Shown one piece after another: positions 17,752 to 26,859 of a DNA stretch of 64,000 nucleotides (positions are counted from its first letter, which is position 1; every line of letters starts with the position of its first letter). Below the pieces are notes generated by a model that was not told where the DNA came from, did not search any database, and worked only from the letters and a program-made list of their open reading frames with translations. Source of the DNA: Catenovulum agarivorans DS-2 (GTDB lineage Bacteria; Pseudomonadota; Gammaproteobacteria; Enterobacterales; Alteromonadaceae). The stretch covers positions 33,599 to 97,598 of the forward strand of contig NZ_ARZY01000015.1 in the NCBI RefSeq assembly GCF_000568405.1. Reading direction: 5' to 3'. The position numbers and the translations under genes are program-made.

Positions 17752-19302
17752 ATGATTTTTACTAGCTGGATTAGTGCCACAGTTTTAACCACAGTTTTTT
17801 TATTTAGTTCGGCAATAGTGCGTAATTGCGCGCCAGGTAATACGCGCCGCATTCGCCGAGTTGCCTTTTTTTGTTTATCTTATCTATTTGCTGTTGCTGG
17901 CTTCCAACTGGCTATAGGGCTAGAACTCGAAACAAATACGATTTCGCAAACGGCGGAAAATCTGTGTTTTTTATTGGGCTGGCTAACCATAGTTGAAGTC
18001 TTTTCCATTTTGGTCTTTAAGCTCATCTTACCTAAACTAGGCCATCACTTACCCTCATTGGTCACAGAATTGTTTTTAGGCATTTCGATTGTCATCCTTT
18101 TGATTATTACCTTAAAAAACTTTGACGTTGACACCACAAGTATTGCCGCGACATCTGCGGTTATTACTGCAATTTTAGCCATAGGTTTACAAGCAACTTT
18201 GGGCAATGTTGTTGGTGGTTTAGCATTGCAGCTTGATCGGTCGATTCGTATTGGTGACTGGATTGAGTTAGAAAACGGCAAGCAGGGGCGTGTTCAAGAA
18301 ATACGTTGGCGGCATACTGTGTTGGAAACTCGTGATTGGGACACTTTAGTTGTGCCTAATTCGTCACTGTTAGCGGCGAATATCATTATTTTAGGCAAGA
18401 AAGAAGGGCAGTCTCGTAAACATAGAATGTGGGTGTATTTTGCGGTCGACTTTAGGTTTAATCCATCCTTTGTGATTGGCAAAGTTGAAAAGGCCATTCA
18501 GGCACCGCCGATTATTCCGAATATGGCACCATTCCCAAAGCCAAACTGCATATGCTATGACTTTGTCAAAGAACATCATAATAGTTATGCCATTTATGCG
18601 ATTCGTTATTGGTTAACCGATTTGCAGGAAGACGATCCCACAAACTCCTTGGTGCGCAGGCGTTTATATGCTGCCTTGCAACGTGCGAAAATTCCTATGG
18701 CGATTCCTGCTGCACAAATTTTTGTTGAAAAAGACAATAATGAACGCCGAGAGCGCAAAGCGCGTAGTGAAATTGAAACGCGAATTGAAGCGTTAAAGCA
18801 AGTTGAGTTTTTAAATGGTTTAACTGCCAAAGAGTACGCGCAGCTTGCCAAAAGCTTACAACCTGTTTTGTACTCTAAAGGTGAAAATATTATGGTGCAA
18901 AACGATAATGCTCATTGGTTGTATATTATGACTGAGGGTGAGGTTGAAGTTTGGGTGAGTGTACGTGGACATAAACGTAAAGTGACAGAAATGTCAGCGC
19001 CTACTTTTTATGGTGAAATGGGCTTAATGACGGGTGAACCACGCAGTGCTACTGTGGTTGCTGTTTCTGATGTGAAGTGTTATCGCTTGTTCCGTGATGC
19101 ATTTCAAAAAATTCTTCACGATAGGCCGGCTATGGCGGAGGAAATTTCTTCTATTTTGGCGGCGCGTGAAGTGGAAACTCAATCGGTTAAAGAGCAGTTG
19201 GATGAGGAATCGCATAATGAGCGAGTGACTCAAGCATCTGTGCATATGTTAGATAAAATCACCTCGTTTTTTGGCTTAACCGATTATAGGGATTATGAGT
19301 AG
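17752..19302 (+). CDS. MscS-family mechanosensitive channel with C-terminal cyclic-nucleotide-binding domain
   Basis: The 516-aa product has four predicted TM segments in residues ~1-140, then the MscS pore helix and beta domain (ILAIGLQATLGNVVGGLALQ, RIGDWIELENGKQGRVQEI, VVPNSSLLA; ~140-225), a C-terminal cytosolic region, and a cNMP-binding domain at ~370-480 (GENIMVQNDNAHWLYIMTEG, FYGEMGLMTGEPRSATVVA). The segment FYGEMGLMTGEPRSA fits the phosphate-binding cassette consensus. It probably opens an ion pathway under membrane tension or cyclic-nucleotide control, as in bCNG-type MscS proteins. A ligand cannot be assigned from sequence. Confidence 0.85.
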   Translation: MIFTSWISATVLTTVFLFSSAIVRNCAPGNTRRIRRVAFFCLSYLFAVAGFQLAIGLELETNTISQTAENLCFLLGWLTIVEVFSILVFKLILPKLGHHLPSLVTELFLGISIVILLIITLKNFDVDTTSIAATSAVITAILAIGLQATLGNVVGGLALQLDRSIRIGDWIELENGKQGRVQEIRWRHTVLETRDWDTLVVPNSSLLAANIIILGKKEGQSRKHRMWVYFAVDFRFNPSFVIGKVEKAIQAPPIIPNMAPFPKPNCICYDFVKEHHNSYAIYAIRYWLTDLQEDDPTNSLVRRRLYAALQRAKIPMAIPAAQIFVEKDNNERRERKARSEIETRIEALKQVEFLNGLTAKEYAQLAKSLQPVLYSKGENIMVQNDNAHWLYIMTEGEVEVWVSVRGHKRKVTEMSAPTFYGEMGLMTGEPRSATVVAVSDVKCYRLFRDAFQKILHDRPAMAEEISSILAAREVETQSVKEQLDEESHNERVTQASVHMLDKITSFFGLTDYRDYE

Positions 19303-19692
19303 ATACAAAAGCGCGATTTAAGCCTGTGCCATAGAAGTTCAAGCTGGTTGGGATATTTTTTGCAAAATCGCTGCAAGGCCATCCATGGCCCGCTCTCAAA
19401 CGGTATCCCTACCGATTGGAAGTTTTGCAAAAAACACTCCCAACCATCTTTCACAGAGCTGATAATGCTATTTTTTTGTTATTTCACTCATACTGAGTAT
19501 ATTTATGCTGGACTATTCCTGCTGCGCTGGCGAAAGTTTGAAGATGGACACTCGAATGCTGATTTTCTAAAACTTGGTAAAACAGGAATGTTTTACGAGA
19601 GCGACCATGGATGGTGTACAGCGTTTTTAGAAAGTTATGCTTCGAGTGGCCATTCAGATGCACCACTTGAAGCACTACTTTATCTATAGGTT
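19303..19692. other. 390-bp intergenic region with repeats and no convincing gene
   Basis: This stretch holds the palindromic element at 19346-19445 plus a second inverted pairing: CCATCCATGG-centred sequence at 19369-19397 recurs inverted at 19598-19627. A 113-codon frame (19348-19689) is open but runs straight across both inverted repeats, starts without a Shine-Dalgarno and has no recognisable protein motif, so I treat it as fortuitous. Confidence 0.5.
19346..19445. repeat. ~100-bp palindromic element with inverted ends
   Basis: The left end (GGTTGGGATATTTTTTGCAAAA, 19346-19367) pairs with the right end (19423-19445), sharing GGTTGGGA and a T-run ending TTGCAAAA in inverted order. Inside are a GGCCATCCATGGCC palindrome and a GGTA..TACC hairpin. 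It is REP/MITE-like; no second copy is seen in this window. Confidence 0.5.
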
Positions 19693-20031
19693 CTAAGCTT
19701 TTTTGACAAATTCAGATTTAAGCATCATCTGCCCAATGCCATCAATTTTACAATCAATGTTGTGGTCGCCATCAACCAAGCGGTTAATTTTTACCTTAGT
19801 GCCAATTTTAGCAACAGACGACGAGCCTTTTACTTTTAAATCTTTAATTAAAGTAACTTGATCACCATCTTGCAAAATATTGCCATGCACATCTTTAACC
19901 ACTAACCCTTCGTCATCGACAGGATCTGCATCTGACCATTCATGAGCGCATTCAGGACAAATATATAAAGACTGATCTTGGTAGGTGTATTCCGATCCGC
20001 ATTGTGGGCAAGGTGGCAAAGTATCTGACAT
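19693..20031 (-). CDS. yjdM: PhnA/YjdM family zinc-ribbon protein
   Basis: The 112-aa protein starts with a zinc ribbon ([12 protein letters not shown] ... [10 protein letters not shown]; two CxxC pairs at about residues 8-11 and 26-29) and continues with the conserved PhnA domain ([42 protein letters not shown] sequence). E. coli YjdM (formerly PhnA) is the full-length match by pattern. Its cellular role is not settled; the old link to phosphonate metabolism came from gene position in E. coli, and nothing phosphonate-related is nearby here. Confidence 0.92.
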   Translation of the reverse strand: MSDTLPPCPQCGSEYTYQDQSLYICPECAHEWSDADPVDDEGLVVKDVHGNILQDGDQVTLIKDLKVKGSSSVAKIGTKVKINRLVDGDHNIDCKIDGIGQMMLKSEFVKKA

Positions 20032-20100
20032 AAAAAATCCTAAAATTTAAACTAAGCGCTCAGAATTGGCACTCAATAATTAACCCAGAATCTGGGCAAA

Positions 20101-20137
20101 TAAAAATGGCGTTGTGATTTTTAATCAACAACGCCAT
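20101..20137 (-). terminator. Intrinsic terminator of folD
   Basis: Read on the minus strand, the stem ATGGCGTTGT / ACAACGCCAT (10 bp, with further TGATT/AATCA pairing in the loop) is followed by TTTTTA. It lies 43 bp beyond the folD stop. Confidence 0.85.
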
Positions 20138-20179
20138 CAAAACTATAATAATTAGCCAGCTTAGGGCTAATTATAAAAT

Positions 20180-21043
20180 TTATTCAGCAGCGGCTTCGCG
20201 TGCTTCACAGGCTTGTAAAGTATTGGAAATAAGCGTCGCAACTGTCATTGGGCCAACACCACCAGGTACAGGGGTTATAAAGCTCGCTTTATCAGCAGCG
20301 ACAGAATATTCAACGTCACCGACTAACTTGCCCGTGCTTAAACGGTTAATACCTACATCAATTACTAATGCGCCAGGTTTAATCCACTCACCAGGAATAA
20401 ATTCAGCTTTACCAACAGCAACTACCAATAAATCAGCGCGGCGTACATGGCTTTCTAAATCTTTAGTGAATCTATGCGTAACTGTCGTTGTGCAACCAGC
20501 AAGCAATAACTCTAATGCCATAGGGCGACCAACAATGTTTGATGCACCCACAATAACAGCTTCCATACCTGCGATATCTTGACCTGTACTTTCAATTAAT
20601 TTGGTAATACCAAATGGCGTGCACGGGCGTAATACAGGAATACGCTGGGCTAAACGGCCAATGTTGTATGGGTGGAAACCATCAACATCTTTTTCAGGTG
20701 CAATGCGCTCAATAACTTGGGTGGCATCTAAACCTTCAGGTAGCGGTAATTGAACCAAAATACCATCAATTTCATCATCTTGATTTAATTGGTCTACTTT
20801 AGCTAACAATTCTTCTTGGGTTGTTGTTGCGGGTAAGTCGTAAGATTTACTCACAAAACCAACATGATCACAGGCGTTGCGTTTGTTAGAAACGTAAACT
20901 TGTGAAGCTGGATCAGCACCCACTAAAATAACCGCCAAACCCGGTGCTCTTTTACCGGCGGCAATACGAGCATCTACTGCTTCTTTTACTTCTGCTCGTA
21001 TGTTTAAAGCGATACTTTTACCGTCAATTATTTGCGCTGTCAT
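20180..21043 (-). CDS. folD: Bifunctional methylene-THF dehydrogenase/methenyl-THF cyclohydrolase FolD
   Basis: The 287-aa cytosolic enzyme interconverts 5,10-methylene-THF, 5,10-methenyl-THF and 10-formyl-THF with NADP. Visible motifs are the catalytic Tyr/Lys segment [14 protein letters not shown] (~residues 50-63), the LPLPEG loop, PCTPFG, and the dinucleotide-binding [14 protein letters not shown] (~165-180), ending with the conserved [15 protein letters not shown]. Length is usual for the family. 10-formyl-THF made here is the co-substrate of PurH, which is also encoded in the window. It is monocistronic by its own terminator. Confidence 0.97.
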   Translation of the reverse strand: MTAQIIDGKSIALNIRAEVKEAVDARIAAGKRAPGLAVILVGADPASQVYVSNKRNACDHVGFVSKSYDLPATTTQEELLAKVDQLNQDDEIDGILVQLPLPEGLDATQVIERIAPEKDVDGFHPYNIGRLAQRIPVLRPCTPFGITKLIESTGQDIAGMEAVIVGASNIVGRPMALELLLAGCTTTVTHRFTKDLESHVRRADLLVVAVGKAEFIPGEWIKPGALVIDVGINRLSTGKLVGDVEYSVAADKASFITPVPGGVGPMTVATLISNTLQACEAREAAAE

Positions 21044-21077
21044 TGATTGCCTGTCTCTGTCTAAAATGGTTGAAGCG

Positions 21078-21100
21078 GATACCCAAGCAGCTTGGGTATC
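21078..21100. repeat. Short perfect palindrome GATACCCAAG-CAG-CTTGGGTATC
   Basis: A perfect 10-bp inverted repeat with a 3-nt loop lies between the folD start and the mutS 3' end. A similar ATACCCAAG..TTGGGT hairpin recurs at 54448-54468. No T-run follows on either strand, so I call it a small dispersed palindrome; it might still help end mutS transcripts. Confidence 0.6.
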
Positions 21101-21136
21101 TAGTTACATGCGCGTATTGTCGCATGAAATTTAAGA

Positions 21137-23755
21137 TTAATCAGCTTGTTGTTTTAACAAATATAAAAAGTCTAATGCCTGCCTTGGTGTCATACTATCT
21201 GGGTCGCAGTCAGCCATCATTTCAGCTAATGGATGTTTGGCGGTTAACCAGTCCATTTGATTATTAGTTGATACTGCTGTGTTGCCTTCAGCACCTTGTG
21301 TTTCTGCTTGTAGTGCTGGTTTGTTTTCAAGCTCATGTAATTTACTTTTAGCTTGGTGAATAACATTCTTCGGCACACCAGCAAGTGACGCAACTTGTAA
21401 ACCAAATGAGCGATTAGCCGCGCCTTCTTGCACTGCATGCATAAAGGTAATGCTGTCACCGTGTTCAATGGCATCTAAATGCACATTGGCTACTGTTGGT
21501 AATTGCTCGGTTAATTGAGTCATTTCAAAATAATGGGTGGCAAATAAAGTAAAGGCTTTTAGTTTACGCGCTAGGTTATCTGCACATGCCCAAGCAAGTG
21601 ATAAACCGTCATAGGTGCTGGTACCCCGGCCAATTTCATCCATTAATACTAAACTGTATTCGGTGGCATTGTTGAGGATATTGGCGGTCTCGGTCATTTC
21701 TACCATAAAAGTTGAACGACCGCTGGCGAGATCGTCAGATGCGCCAATGCGGGTAAATATTCTGTCAATTGGACCAACAACCACTTGGTCAGCAGGGACA
21801 AAACTACCGATATAGGCCATCAAAGCAATTAATGCTGTTTGGCGCATATAAGTTGATTTACCACCCATGTTTGGCCCAGTAATGACTAACATGCGGCGTT
21901 GTTCATTTAACTCAACAGGGTTCGCAATAAAAGGCTCTGAGGATAAAACCTCAACAACGGGGTGGCGGCCACCACTGATATGGATGCCTGCTTTGTCACT
22001 GAATTGGGGTCGACAATAATTCAGTGTTTCTGCGCGTTCTGCTAGGTTATTTAATACATCTAACCGCGCAATTAAATCAGAAGTGTTTTGCAGGGCACTG
22101 ACTTTTGGGGCAAAAATATCAAACAACTGTTCGTACAATTGTTTTTCAAGCGCAAGTGCTTTGCTTTGCGCAGTGAGAACTTTGTCTTCTAACTCTTTAA
22201 GCTCTGGTGTTATAAAACGTTCAGCGTTTTTAAGTGTTTGTCTGCGGGTATATTCAACAGGTGCTTGTGCTGCTTGCGCGCGGCTAATTTCAATAAAAAA
22301 GCCGTGTACTTTGTTATAACCAACTTTTAAAGTATTTAAACCTGTACGCTCGCGCTCACGTGTTTCAATTTGTTCTAAAATACTTTGTGCACCTGCGCTT
22401 AATCTGCGTAGTTCATCTAATTCTGCATTATAACCTTCGGCTAATACGCCGCCGTCACGCACCACTACAGGTGGGTTTTCAACAATCGCGCAGTTTAAAA
22501 GTTCAGCTAAATCTTCAAAAGCGTGAATTTGTTTGCCGTATTCTTGCAAACGGTTTTCACCTGAATCGGCCAATAAAAATTGAATATCAGGCACAATTGC
22601 AAGGGCGTTACGCAAGCGCGAGAAATCGCGTGGGCGTGCTGAACGCAAAGCTATACGCGAGATAATGCGCTCTATATCTCCCACTTGTTTTAGTTGATGT
22701 CTAAGCTCAGCATAAATGCCTGAATTCAAGATGCTTTCAATTACATCTTGGCGCTGATTTAAGCGAGTTAAATCACGAATTGGATGGACAATCCAGCGTT
22801 GTAATAAGCGGCTCGCCATAGGTGTGGCTGTTTGGTCGAGCACCGACAATAAACTTTGCCCACGTGCGCCCGATAAACTTTGGCTGAGCTCTAAATTACG
22901 AATTGAAATCGCGTCTAAAAATAAGTTGTCGGTCAGGCGAATAACCTTCAAGCCACGTAAATGCGGCACGGCGGCTTTTTGGGTGTCTTTGATATATTGT
23001 AAAATCGCACCCGCTGCGCCAATGGCTGCGTGTTTATCAGATACACCAAAGCCAGATAGGTCTTTGGTATTAAACTGTTTGGTTAATTGGCGAAACGCTG
23101 TATCGGCTTCAAAGTCCCATTCTGGGCGGCGTTTACACGTGTTTACTTCATCCAACAAAGTTAAATTGGCAAAATTATCTGGATACAGCAATTCTGCTGG
23201 GCGTGTTTGTTGCAAAAAAGCTTGTAAAGCTTCTGATGAATCTAATTCAGCAACTTCAAATCGACCTGAGGTAATGTCTAAAGTAGCGACCCCAAACATC
23301 AATTGTTTTTGCCAAGGTGATTGCACTTCGCACAGCGCCATTAAAATATTATCGCGACGCTCATCTAATAAAGATTCTTCAGTAATGGTTGCAGGGGTTA
23401 ATACCCGCACAACTTGGCGCTCAACAGGCCCTTTGCTGGTGGCCGGATCGCCAATTTGTTCACAAATAGCTACTGATTCACCCAAAGCGACTAATTTAGC
23501 TAAATAGGTATCTACCGCATGGTACGGCACACCTGACATAGGAATAGGTTTGCCGGCGGTTTTGCCTCTGTGGGTGAGTGAGATATCTATCAATTCAGAT
23601 GCCTTTTTTGCATCATCAAAGAAGAGCTCGTAAAAGTCACCCATACGGTAAAATACTAAGATGTCTTTATACTCTGCTTTTATTTTCAGGTATTGTTGCA
23701 TCATTGGGGTGTGTTGCTGTTCATTGGTATTTGATTTTATTGTGGTTTCACTCAT
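21137..23755 (-). CDS. mutS: DNA mismatch repair protein MutS
   Basis: The 872-aa ATPase recognises mismatches and small loops. The N-terminal mismatch-binding domain carries the Phe-X-Glu motif in [14 protein letters not shown] (~residue 38). Core and clamp domains follow, then the ABC-type ATPase with Walker [14 protein letters not shown], the signature region [13 protein letters not shown], Walker [14 protein letters not shown] and ATHYFEMT. The C-terminal tail ([13 protein letters not shown]) is the tetramerisation helix seen in gammaproteobacterial MutS. In Shewanella/Vibrio-type genomes mutS lies next to pncC-recA; here a ~12-kb island separates them. Confidence 0.98.
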   Translation of the reverse strand: MSETTIKSNTNEQQHTPMMQQYLKIKAEYKDILVFYRMGDFYELFFDDAKKASELIDISLTHRGKTAGKPIPMSGVPYHAVDTYLAKLVALGESVAICEQIGDPATSKGPVERQVVRVLTPATITEESLLDERRDNILMALCEVQSPWQKQLMFGVATLDITSGRFEVAELDSSEALQAFLQQTRPAELLYPDNFANLTLLDEVNTCKRRPEWDFEADTAFRQLTKQFNTKDLSGFGVSDKHAAIGAAGAILQYIKDTQKAAVPHLRGLKVIRLTDNLFLDAISIRNLELSQSLSGARGQSLLSVLDQTATPMASRLLQRWIVHPIRDLTRLNQRQDVIESILNSGIYAELRHQLKQVGDIERIISRIALRSARPRDFSRLRNALAIVPDIQFLLADSGENRLQEYGKQIHAFEDLAELLNCAIVENPPVVVRDGGVLAEGYNAELDELRRLSAGAQSILEQIETRERERTGLNTLKVGYNKVHGFFIEISRAQAAQAPVEYTRRQTLKNAERFITPELKELEDKVLTAQSKALALEKQLYEQLFDIFAPKVSALQNTSDLIARLDVLNNLAERAETLNYCRPQFSDKAGIHISGGRHPVVEVLSSEPFIANPVELNEQRRMLVITGPNMGGKSTYMRQTALIALMAYIGSFVPADQVVVGPIDRIFTRIGASDDLASGRSTFMVEMTETANILNNATEYSLVLMDEIGRGTSTYDGLSLAWACADNLARKLKAFTLFATHYFEMTQLTEQLPTVANVHLDAIEHGDSITFMHAVQEGAANRSFGLQVASLAGVPKNVIHQAKSKLHELENKPALQAETQGAEGNTAVSTNNQMDWLTAKHPLAEMMADCDPDSMTPRQALDFLYLLKQQAD

Positions 23756-24239
23756 TTTTTATTATTAACTCTATGATATTTGCCATTTGTTGTTTTTCGG
23801 GACTGTCTGTTTTCGACAATGTTGTCCAGTGAAATCCAATTCAATCTAAGATTAAAGAGTAGCTTTTTGGTCTAGCTTTTTGTTTGGTATGATTTCGTAA
23901 CTAGCCGGGGCGTTAAAAAGCTATACTTTTGCCGTGAAAGGTGCCTACTTTAACCGAAAATATTTAGTTGATCCTCTTATTCAATATAGGGTAACAAAGC
24001 TATGAATAAACCTCTACAACCAAGAGCTACCGAAACCATGAAAGCAAGGGATACGCAAAATGCTTATATCACTAGTTAATCTGTGGCTCTGAGGAATTGA
24101 CGCCACATACGCTCTGCGATCAATGCTTGCTTTAAGCACTTAAAACCCGCTTGTTTAGTCTGGCTCGCAAGGGCTGAATGGCATGTAGAACAAAAGTCGA
24201 GCTTAGCGTATAATTAAATTTGTTTTATTGGAGATAGTT
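23756..24239. other. 484-bp left edge of the accessory island; no confident gene
   Basis: It contains the mutS promoter region and then sequence without a clear gene. A 25-codon frame at 24002 (MNKPLQPRATETMKARDTQN..) has a plausible Shine-Dalgarno but no known family. On the minus strand, 24076-24212 is open and reads like a protein C-terminus (..GFKCLKQALIAERMWRQF..) with no start, possibly a remnant of a mobile-element gene; I could not identify it. Confidence 0.4.
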
Positions 24240-24395
24240 ATGGCTCAAACAGAAGTTAAAAAAACGCAAGCAACCAAAACGTTTGTACCCAAAATGACTA
24301 ATTTTGAGATTAGCTCCCGATATGAAGGCTTAACTTTCAAAAAAGAAAATTTAAGTAAATCACTCGAAGAGCTAAAAGCTAAGTATGCGAGATAA
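24240..24395 (+). CDS. yhfG: YhfG-like antitoxin of a class I Fic toxin
   Basis: This 51-aa gene has a GGAG Shine-Dalgarno seven bases before its ATG. The sequence NFEISSRYEGL...LEELKAKYAR parallels E. coli YhfG (NFQASRRLEG...LEELRSHYER). SSRYEG fits the Fic-inhibitory motif [S/T]xxxE[G/N], whose Glu blocks ATP gamma-phosphate placement in the Fic active site. The 3' end overlaps the fic start by 11 bases, the usual antitoxin-first, coupled arrangement. Confidence 0.85.
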   Translation: MAQTEVKKTQATKTFVPKMTNFEISSRYEGLTFKKENLSKSLEELKAKYAR

Positions 24396-24981
24396 ATACG
24401 GTGTTAGTCAGGACAGCTATTGCTACCTTAATTCAGACGTATTGATCAATAAGCTAAATATTACAACACAAGACAAGCTATCGGACGCAGAACTGGAGTT
24501 TACTGCCTATAGGTATAGCCAATACACATCAAAAATAACTTCGCTTACAGAGTTCAATTTTAGTCACCTCAAGTACCTTCATTTGCACTTATTTCAAGAT
24601 GTTTATCAATGGGCGGGGGAAATAAGAACTGTAGACATATCTAAAGGGAACACTCGTTTTTGTAGTTGTCTGAGAATTGAAGCTGAAGCTAACAAGCAGT
24701 TAGCGCGCATTCAGACTTTAGATCCAACGCAATCTCATTTTTTCCAGGAAATTACAGATATTTTCTGTGAGTTAAACGTAATTCACCCATTTCGTGAAGG
24801 AAATGGGCGTACTCAACGGTTTTTCTTTGAAGAGCTCTTTTTCTACCTTGGCTACAATGTTGCTTGGCCAGACATATCAAAAGAAGAGTGGATTGAAGCC
24901 AACATCAAAGGCTACCACGGCGATTTAGGTGCGTTATGCGATATATTGAATTCAGCTACAGCCAACCACTCTCAGCTATGA
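24385..24981 (+). CDS. fic: Fic-domain AMP-transferase (toxin)
   Basis: The 198-aa protein contains the full FIC motif HPFREGNGRTQR (catalytic His at residue ~134) and the flap region preceding it, and matches class I bacterial Fic proteins (start MRDKYG.., compare E. coli MSDKFG..). Fic enzymes usually transfer AMP to target proteins. It lacks an in-chain inhibitory helix, consistent with inhibition in trans by the YhfG-like protein encoded just upstream. All catalytic motif positions are intact, unlike E. coli K-12 Fic, whose motif is altered (HPFRVGSGLAQR). It is the first gene pair of the accessory island after mutS. Confidence 0.92.
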   Translation: MRDKYGVSQDSYCYLNSDVLINKLNITTQDKLSDAELEFTAYRYSQYTSKITSLTEFNFSHLKYLHLHLFQDVYQWAGEIRTVDISKGNTRFCSCLRIEAEANKQLARIQTLDPTQSHFFQEITDIFCELNVIHPFREGNGRTQRFFFEELFFYLGYNVAWPDISKEEWIEANIKGYHGDLGALCDILNSATANHSQL

Positions 24982-25001
24982 TTAAACCTCTATGAGTATG
25001 A

Positions 25002-25361
25002 CTAAACGTAGATATATTTGTAGATAGTTTAAGTTCAGAGCATGACCGCTTAATCAGTCAAAGTGGTCTATTTACAATTTCACCCTTTGGTGGTTCCGAT
25101 ACTTTAGAATCTCAAATAATAACCGAGCTAGCTGAGCGAGAAGTAGATATTGATGACTCAGAAACACTTCGCCGCTATATTTTTAAAATACATGTTCCTA
25201 TGGAAAGTGAGGAGGAGCGAAGAGATTGCTTTAAATCTTTGCTTAAGATGAATTTACACCACGCCAGTTTGTACCCAGATTTAATTGGCTCCTCATTACA
25301 TTGCAATGAAATAGTGAAAGAAACTTATTTGGAAATAGCCGCGTTGAAAGAAAAGAAATGA
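25002..25361 (+). pseudogene. 3' remnant of an FRG-domain gene
   Basis: A frame without a start codon runs to a TGA at 25359. It encodes ..DRLISQSGLFTISPFGG.. followed by ..ESEEERRDCFKSLLKMNLHHASLYPDLIGSS.., which resembles the C-terminal half of FRG-domain proteins ('QQGLFT...', 'L...GI...SLFPDLDG'). The N-terminal half with the FRG (Phe-Arg-Gly) motif is missing: the frame is closed by a stop just upstream, and the fic gene ends 20 bp before. FRG proteins are common in defence islands. I read it as a decayed fragment. Confidence 0.6.
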
Positions 25362-25485
25362 CTCTAGATTAAAGGCGAAATAAGTTTTTGGTTATTTTAA
25401 GTGAAAAAGTCACTTTAAAGTTGATTTATTTGCTCTATTTGTTTAATTTTAACTTAATTTAAACGATTTTTTTGGATAACTGATT

Positions 25486-26859
25486 ATGTTACTCCGTTTT
25501 TCCGTTGAAAATTTTAAGTCTTTTAAACAAAGGGTTGAGTTTTCAATGTTGCCGAGCCGGGTTAAAAGTCATCCGGCGCATGTAATACGCGCAAAAAATA
25601 CTAAAGACATCAGCGTATTAAAATCTTCAATTATTTATGGTGCTAATGCCTCGGGTAAATCTAACCTGATTAAGGCCATGCGTCACGCGCAGGCTATGGT
25701 TGTTGAGGGAGCAAAGCTAGGTAAAAACCTACCTTACGATCCTTTCCGCTTAGATCAGTCCTGTGCAACACAGCCCACTCGCTTTGAGTTTGAAATTAAA
25801 AGCGGTAAACAAAATTACGCTTATGGTTTTAGTGCCGACCATAAAGCTATTTATGAAGAGTGGTTATTCGAAATAAATAAAAGCGGCGAAACCTCAGTAT
25901 TTGAGCGCTCATTACAGAATAATCAAAGCCAGTTTGATTTTGGACCGTTAAAGTTTAAAAACAAAGAAGATGAGCAGTTTTTGCAATTTACCGCCAAAGG
26001 CACACCGACAAATCGTTTATTTTTAGCCGAGTGTTACGAGCGCAATGTATTAACCAATTTAAATTATTTAACAGCGTTTGTGGATGTGAGTTATTGGTTT
26101 CATGAAAAGCTGAATATTGTATTTCCTAACTCTAAATATCATGGTTTAGAAATGCAGTTGCATGTAGGCAATGATAATGCCGATATGCTGGCTAGAATAC
26201 TGAACGAATTTGATACTGGCGTTGCAGGTTTATCGCTTAAAGAAATTGACTTTAATAAAGAGTTACCTGAATTACCAAGCTCGGTTAAGCAAGATATTCT
26301 GCAAGAAATTGACGAAAAAGAAGCTATTTTTGTTGCCGGACCACGTAATACCCGCTATCAATTTGTAAGGGACGAAACCAGTCAAGTAAAAGCATTTAAA
26401 TTAATGACTAAACACTTAGATGCAAGTGGAGAGGAAGTGCTGTTTGATATCTTTCAGGAATCAGATGGTACACAAAGGCTATTAGATATTGCGCCCGGTT
26501 TGTTAGATATTTTTTCTAAAGACAAAGTGTATATCATAGATGAAATAGATCGCAGCTTGCATAGTGAAATCACTACGTCGCTTTTAAATACTTTTTTAAA
26601 TTTAACTTGTGACGTGCAAAGCCAGTTGATTGTAACCACTCACGAGTCAAACTTATTGAACTTGGATTTAATTCGCCGAGACGAAGTTTGGTTTACTCAA
26701 AAGGATAAACTAGGCGCTACCAGCTTATATTCACTGGAAGAATTTCAGCCAAGGTTTGATAAAGATATTCGTAAAGGTTATTTAGTTGGCCGCTTTGGTG
26801 GTGTGCCTGTTATTAAAGATTTGTTTTCTGAGTTTAAGGGAGCAAATTGTGCCTCGTGA
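25486..26859 (+). CDS. rloA: AAA15-family ATPase, RloA/AbiLi-like
   Basis: The 457-aa ATPase begins MLLRFSVENFKSFK, typical of the AAA15/OLD-like group. Walker A is YGANASGKSNLIKAM (~residue 50); the C-terminal half has the signature-like ESDGTQRLLDIAPGL, Walker B VYIIDEIDRSLHS and the switch His TTHESNLL. It overlaps the RloB-like gene by 11 bases. The pair matches RloA-RloB of restriction-linked loci and the lactococcal AbiLi-AbiLii abortive-infection pair, so a role in phage defence is inferred. The ATPase probably controls the partner's Toprim-like activity. Confidence 0.85.
   Translation: MLLRFSVENFKSFKQRVEFSMLPSRVKSHPAHVIRAKNTKDISVLKSSIIYGANASGKSNLIKAMRHAQAMVVEGAKLGKNLPYDPFRLDQSCATQPTRFEFEIKSGKQNYAYGFSADHKAIYEEWLFEINKSGETSVFERSLQNNQSQFDFGPLKFKNKEDEQFLQFTAKGTPTNRLFLAECYERNVLTNLNYLTAFVDVSYWFHEKLNIVFPNSKYHGLEMQLHVGNDNADMLARILNEFDTGVAGLSLKEIDFNKELPELPSSVKQDILQEIDEKEAIFVAGPRNTRYQFVRDETSQVKAFKLMTKHLDASGEEVLFDIFQESDGTQRLLDIAPGLLDIFSKDKVYIIDEIDRSLHSEITTSLLNTFLNLTCDVQSQLIVTTHESNLLNLDLIRRDEVWFTQKDKLGATSLYSLEEFQPRFDKDIRKGYLVGRFGGVPVIKDLFSEFKGANCAS

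Noticed and set aside
19348..19689. 113-codon open frame after the mscS gene
   Set aside because: It runs through two inverted-repeat elements, has no Shine-Dalgarno and no family motif; it is better explained as repeat DNA that happens to be open.
22824..23507. 227-codon frame on the plus strand opposite mutS
   Set aside because: It lies wholly inside the unambiguous mutS gene in a shadow frame.
24002..24079. 25-codon frame at the island edge as a small peptide gene
   Set aside because: It has a fair Shine-Dalgarno but no homology or partner; too short to support as a gene.
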